Positions 6,564-9,196 of a DNA stretch of 9,196 nucleotides are shown in pieces. The stretch's first letter is position 1. Every line of letters begins with the position of its first letter. Both the position numbers and the translations under genes were made by a program. The notes below the pieces were generated by a model. That model did not search any database and had not been told where the DNA came from. It saw nothing but the letters and a program-made list of their open reading frames with translations. The DNA comes from Lachnospiraceae bacterium (lineage in GTDB: Bacteria > Bacillota > Clostridia > Lachnospirales > Lachnospiraceae), in NCBI GenBank assembly GCA_017412265.1, contig JAFPYK010000209.1:1-9196 (forward strand), written 5' to 3'.

Positions 6564-6996
6564 GTCTCTGAAGGCGCCTCGCCTCCGCCGCGGCAAATTC
6601 TTCCTTCTCCTCCTCGGTCTCGGGGACAAATGCCGGCACCGGCGAGGGCTTATCCTCCTCGTCGATCGCCACAAACACCAGATACGCCCGGTTGATCAGC
6701 TCCCTGGACCCGTCCAGGCGCTCCACCAGGCTGTCCACGCGCACCTCCAGCGACGTGCGCCCCGTCCAGGTCACCACCGCCTCCTGCACGATCGTATCGT
6801 TCAGGTAAGCCGGCTTAAGGAAGGTCAGGTGGTCGATGCAGACCGTCGTCACGGCCTTGCCCGTATAACGTCTCGCAGCCACCGCCCCGACCACGTCGAT
6901 CCAGGCCATGATCTGCCCGCCGAACAGACGCGGCTTCGCATACCCGTTGCAGTGCTGCGGCATCACAATCTGTACTCCCGTTGTCTTCTCTCTCAT
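6550..6996 (-). CDS. Acyl-CoA thioesterase, hotdog fold (YciA/YkhA-like)
   Basis: This is a 148-residue hotdog-fold thioesterase that should hydrolyse acyl-CoA to free acid and CoA in the cytosol. The YciA/BACH-type signature is present: MPQHCNGYAKPRLFGGQIMAWID (12-34), in which FGGQIMAWID (25-34) includes the conserved acidic residue D34 near the active site. HLTFLKPAYLNDTI and the strand with TGRTSLEVRVDSL follow. The usual second Asn/Gly residues near the start are partly changed (NGYAKPR). The ATG at 6994-6996 was chosen because GAGGAG precedes it by seven bases and homology begins here. An upstream in-frame start at 7107 would add an Arg-rich, non-homologous stretch that runs through a terminator. 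The physiological substrate cannot be told. The gene sits between a terminator/promoter on one side and the gmk promoter on the other, so it may be a single-gene unit. Confidence 0.88.
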   Translation of the reverse strand: MREKTTGVQIVMPQHCNGYAKPRLFGGQIMAWIDVVGAVAARRYTGKAVTTVCIDHLTFLKPAYLNDTIVQEAVVTWTGRTSLEVRVDSLVERLDGSRELINRAYLVFVAIDEEDKPSPVPAFVPETEEEKEEFAAAEARRLQRLAGK

Positions 6997-7013
6997 TGCG
7001 CTTCTCCTCTTTC

Positions 7014-7033
7014 GCCGGCGCTCCCGCTCCGGC
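7014..7033 (-). other. GC-rich hairpin in the thioesterase leader
   Basis: GCCGG (7014-7018) and CCGGC (7029-7033) can pair across a 10-base loop, just upstream of the thioesterase ribosome-binding site. A smaller repeat, ACAGA-TTC-TCTGT (7040-7052), lies further upstream at the predicted transcript start. Function is unknown, and both could be chance in GC-rich DNA. Confidence 0.3.
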
Positions 7034-7057
7034 CATCTCACAGATTCTCTGTCTTCA

Positions 7058-7086
7058 AGCATAAAAGAAACTGCCGGGCAAGTCAA
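7058..7086 (-). promoter_or_regulatory. Candidate promoter for the thioesterase gene, overlapping a terminator
   Basis: On the minus strand TTGACT (7081-7086; 5/6 of the -35 consensus) is followed after exactly 17 bases by TATGCT (7058-7063; 4/6 of the -10, including the key TA at positions 1-2 and the final T). The -35 lies in the loop of the terminator hairpin and the -10 directly follows its U-tract. Transcription would start near 7051, leaving a leader of about 55 nt. Confidence 0.5.
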
Positions 7087-7097
7087 CCACCCGGCAG
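7061..7097 (-). terminator. Rho-independent terminator of the decarboxylase gene
   Basis: CTGCCGGG (7071-7078) and CCCGGCAG (7090-7097) make an 8-bp perfect GC-rich stem with an 11-base loop. On the minus strand the hairpin is followed by TTTCTTTTAT, a good U-tract. It lies 28 bases after the decarboxylase stop codon, so it should end that transcript before the thioesterase gene. Confidence 0.88.
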
Positions 7098-7124
7098 CCG
7101 CCTTCACGCACTCAGCGTCATGAT

Positions 7125-8534
7125 TTATGATTTCTTCACATACAGGCCGCCCTCGCGCTCCATGCCCTTGAGCACCTGCCGCTCGGCCTCGGCCTTGTCC
7201 ATCACCTCAAGCACCGCCCCGGTCACCCGCTCGCCGGGCGCCAGGATCGGAATCCCCGGCGGATACAGGTAGACAAACTCCAGCGAGATCTCGCCCAGGA
7301 GCTTCTCCCGCGGCACGAACACCCTGGCCTCCTCCGGCACATTCCATGCCTCCTCCGGCCAGATCACCGGCTCCGCCTTCGGCAGCCGGATCGACGTATC
7401 CGTCCGCCCCGTGAGCCTCACGTCCCGGTCCAGCCCGTGCACCGCCTCAAGCAGCCGCCGGAAACCCTCGTCCGTATCCGCGACCGACGTGAGCGCGAGC
7501 ACCAGATCGCCCGAATCCATCTCCGTCTCGAGCCGGAACTTTTCTCTCATATAGACCGTCGCCTCACGCCCGGTCAGGTCCGTCCCCTTGAGAGAGATCA
7601 GGATCTTCCCCGGATCCCGCTCCTTCTCCGCGGGCAGCACGCGCACCCGGCGCAGGTCCTGACAGCCCGCATAGAATTCTCTGAGCCGCGCCGCATAAGC
7701 CTCAAACAGCTCCTCTCCGCGCTCCGCAAGCACCCGGTAGCACTCCGCCACGGACGCCATCAGCACATACGAAGGGCTCGTCGTCTGCAGAAGGTTGATG
7801 CACTCCTTCATCTTGGCCGGCGTGATCCCAAGCTCCGCCGCGTGCGCCCCCAGATGCAGCGCCGACGTCTGCGTCAGTGCCGGCAGCGTCTTGTGGATAC
7901 TGTGCACCACCAGGTCCGCCCCCAGCCGGATGGCCGTCTCCGGGAAGGCCGGATGGAACGGAAAATGCGCCCCGTGCGCCTCATCCACGACCAGCGGGAT
8001 CCCGTGCGCGTGGCAGATGTCCGAGATCGCCCGGATATCCGAAACGACCCCGTCATGCGTCGGCGACGTAATCAGGACAAATGTGCTCTCCGGATGCTCG
8101 ACGAGCCCACGCTCCACCGTCTCCGGCCGGATCTCCCCCGAGATCCCGTCCTTCTCCCGCCACTCCGGATACAGATAGACCGGCCGCAGCCCGAACGCCG
8201 TGCACCCGTGATAGACCGATTTGTGGCAGTTTCTCGCCATCAGGAACACATCCCCGTGCTTTCCGCACATCTTCATCGCGGTCAGCAGCGACCCGCTGCT
8301 CCCGTTCACGCACAGAAAACTGGCCGCGCTCCCGCACAGGTCCCGGATCCGCGACTCCACGTCCCGCAGAATCCCGTCCGGCGCCTGCAGGTTGTCGAAC
8401 CCGTCGATCTCCGTGATATCCCACCCCGCGGGATCCATCGCGAGCACCTTCTGATTCCTCTTGTGCCCCGGCATGTGCATCGGATAAATATCCTCCTTCG
8501 CATAGCGAAGCAGGTCCTCATATAACTCTCTCAT
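7125..8534 (-). CDS. PLP-dependent Orn/Lys/Arg decarboxylase, group III short type (YaaO-like)
   Basis: This 469-residue fold-type I PLP enzyme belongs to the Orn/Lys/Arg decarboxylase major-domain family and should decarboxylate a basic amino acid to a polyamine or cadaverine/agmatine. The signature PMHMPGHKRN is at 18-27, the cofactor-holding DEAHG at 184-188, and the Schiff-base lysine in HSIHK (211-215, K215). The C-terminal domain includes LLGEISLEFVYLYPPGIPIL (412-431). The short length and lack of an N-terminal response-regulator wing domain place it with Bacillus SpeA/YaaO; the substrate cannot be decided from sequence. The ATG at 8532-8534 starts where the family usually begins, but its Shine-Dalgarno is poor (GGAG directly abuts it). 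An in-frame ATG at 8583-8585 has AGGA six bases upstream, but would leave almost no leader after the predicted promoter. A terminator follows the gene. Confidence 0.9.
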   Translation of the reverse strand: MRELYEDLLRYAKEDIYPMHMPGHKRNQKVLAMDPAGWDITEIDGFDNLQAPDGILRDVESRIRDLCGSAASFLCVNGSSGSLLTAMKMCGKHGDVFLMARNCHKSVYHGCTAFGLRPVYLYPEWREKDGISGEIRPETVERGLVEHPESTFVLITSPTHDGVVSDIRAISDICHAHGIPLVVDEAHGAHFPFHPAFPETAIRLGADLVVHSIHKTLPALTQTSALHLGAHAAELGITPAKMKECINLLQTTSPSYVLMASVAECYRVLAERGEELFEAYAARLREFYAGCQDLRRVRVLPAEKERDPGKILISLKGTDLTGREATVYMREKFRLETEMDSGDLVLALTSVADTDEGFRRLLEAVHGLDRDVRLTGRTDTSIRLPKAEPVIWPEEAWNVPEEARVFVPREKLLGEISLEFVYLYPPGIPILAPGERVTGAVLEVMDKAEAERQVLKGMEREGGLYVKKS

Positions 8535-8594
8535 CTCCAAACCCCAGATCAAAACCGCAGGCTGTCTGGGCAGCCCCTTTCCCATATCGATCCT

Positions 8595-8603
8595 ATTGTA
8601 TCA
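8595..8603 (-). promoter_or_regulatory. Probable extended -10 promoter for the decarboxylase gene
   Basis: On the minus strand TGATACAAT gives a 5/6 -10 (TACAAT, 8595-8600) with the TGn extension (8601-8603). The -35 region is GC-rich and unconvincing, which the extended -10 could offset. Transcription would begin near 8588, about 54 nt before the preferred ATG at 8534. The alternative ATG at 8585 would then be virtually leaderless. Confidence 0.6.
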
Positions 8604-8645
8604 CAACCGCCCGCGGGCCGCACCCTCCCGGAGTGCCGCCGCGTC

Positions 8646-9196
8646 TCACTCTGATACACTGCCCGCAGATGTCTCATTTCCCGCCGATACACGCCGGTAC
8701 AGGTAGGCCCGGCCTCTCGCGCCGCACTTCTCCACCGCGCCGATCGCCCGCAGAAATCCGATCGTATACGAGGCCATCCGCTTCGTCATCCGGTTCTCCT
8801 TCTGGAACTCCGCGGCCGTAAACTCCCCCGGGAACGCAAGCTCCGGCACGAACGCCTCCTCGTAGTCCGCGCTCCCGAAGCACCAGCTCCTCTCTGAGCT
8901 CCCCGGGCAGCCTCTCATAGCGCGTCGACCCGTGCTTCTTATCCCGGCTCCACCCGTTGAGCAGCCGGTACTCATCCATATCCGCGAAGAGCAGCCGCAC
9001 GGTCAGGTGCGGATCCTCGAGGAACTCCTTGATCCTCCACAGCTCATAGCAGGCGTCCGTGTGCCTCCCCTTCTTCGGGGACCTCCGGGGCTCCGACAGG
9101 CTTCCGTCCTCCCCGATCCAGATCACCCGCTTCGCGGCCGGCAGCGGATAGACGACCTCCACCTCGTGCTCCGGCAGGAATCTCTTCAGCTTCTCC
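8646..9196 (-). pseudogene. Unidentified gene, 5' end outside the window, reading frame broken near 8877
   Basis: The reading frame is open from the right edge and so begins outside the window (edge residues EKLKRFLPEHEVEVVYPLP). It reads as sensible protein (KRVIWIGEDGSLSEPR, then LLFADMDEYRLLNGWSRDKK, then YERLPGELREELVL) down to about 8878. There the sense moves to the +1 frame (GSADYEEAFVPELAFPGEF), which ends at TGA 8646-8648. Beyond this point the first frame becomes Gly/Arg-rich nonsense, and before it the second frame does the same. One extra base around C8877 in CTTCGGG explains the break. The C-terminal ~60 residues (EFQKENRMTKRMASYTIGFL, then GRAYLYRR) look like a winged-helix DNA-binding fold by eye. 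I do not recognise the family. It could be a genuine pseudogene, a sequencing or assembly error, or, less likely, programmed +1 frameshifting. Confidence 0.7.

Noticed and set aside
6997..7107. N-terminal extension of the thioesterase (upstream start at 7107)
   Set aside because: The added residues are Arg-rich and unlike the family, the frame would pass through the terminator at 7061-7097, and a good ribosome-binding site precedes the ATG at 6996.
5893..7272. 459-codon open frame on the + strand
   Set aside because: It runs antisense through the kinase, thioesterase and part of the decarboxylase genes, including their terminator and promoters; its composition is that of a shadow frame.
8604..8645. 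Possible terminator after the edge gene
   Set aside because: An imperfect 6-bp stem can be drawn (GCACTC with GGGTGC on the minus strand), but no T-run follows, so it is not supported as an intrinsic terminator.

Overview
The window looks like a chromosomal housekeeping segment from a GC-rich member of the Clostridia (Bacillota), most probably a Lachnospiraceae-type organism. The reasons are the PSP1/RicT sporulation-competence protein, the short group III (YaaO-like) Orn/Lys/Arg decarboxylase, Shine-Dalgarno motifs of the AGGAGG type before most genes, extended -10 promoters, and a gene order related to the Bacillus yaaO-tmk-holB-yaaT-yabB-yabC neighbourhood. Assignment below phylum level is inference from gene order and composition. 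No stretch longer than 300 bases lacks a gene.

Left part (1-2260, + strand): a 178-base leader with one GC-rich hairpin, then a Na+/phosphate cotransporter with a C-terminal PhoU-like domain, then a translationally coupled small membrane-anchored protein with an apparent ACT-like fold. A strong hairpin at 2212-2255 separates these genes from the convergent minus-strand genes.

Middle part (2274-6477, - strand, read right to left): a guanylate-kinase-like protein, DNA polymerase III delta' (holB), RicT, a tRNA1(Val) A37-N6 methyltransferase and the 16S rRNA C1402 methyltransferase RsmI. The genes are tightly spaced (gaps of 49, 49, -1 and 21 bases). They combine nucleotide metabolism, replication clamp loading, RNA-maturation/sporulation control and tRNA/rRNA modification, as in Bacillus. 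Here a GMK-like kinase sits where Bacillus has thymidylate kinase, and no YaaQ, YaaR, YabA or YazA homologue is present.

Right part (6550-9196, - strand): an acyl-CoA thioesterase with what looks like its own promoter built into the preceding terminator, a PLP-dependent Orn/Lys/Arg decarboxylase with an extended -10 promoter, and at the edge the 3' part of an unidentified conserved-looking gene whose reading frame is broken by one base near 8877.

I found no mobile element, CRISPR array, tRNA or rRNA gene. No wholly new system is evident. The most interesting points are the atypical kinase in the tmk position, the promoter/terminator overlap at 7058-7097, the frame break near 8877, and the transporter-linked ACT-like small protein.
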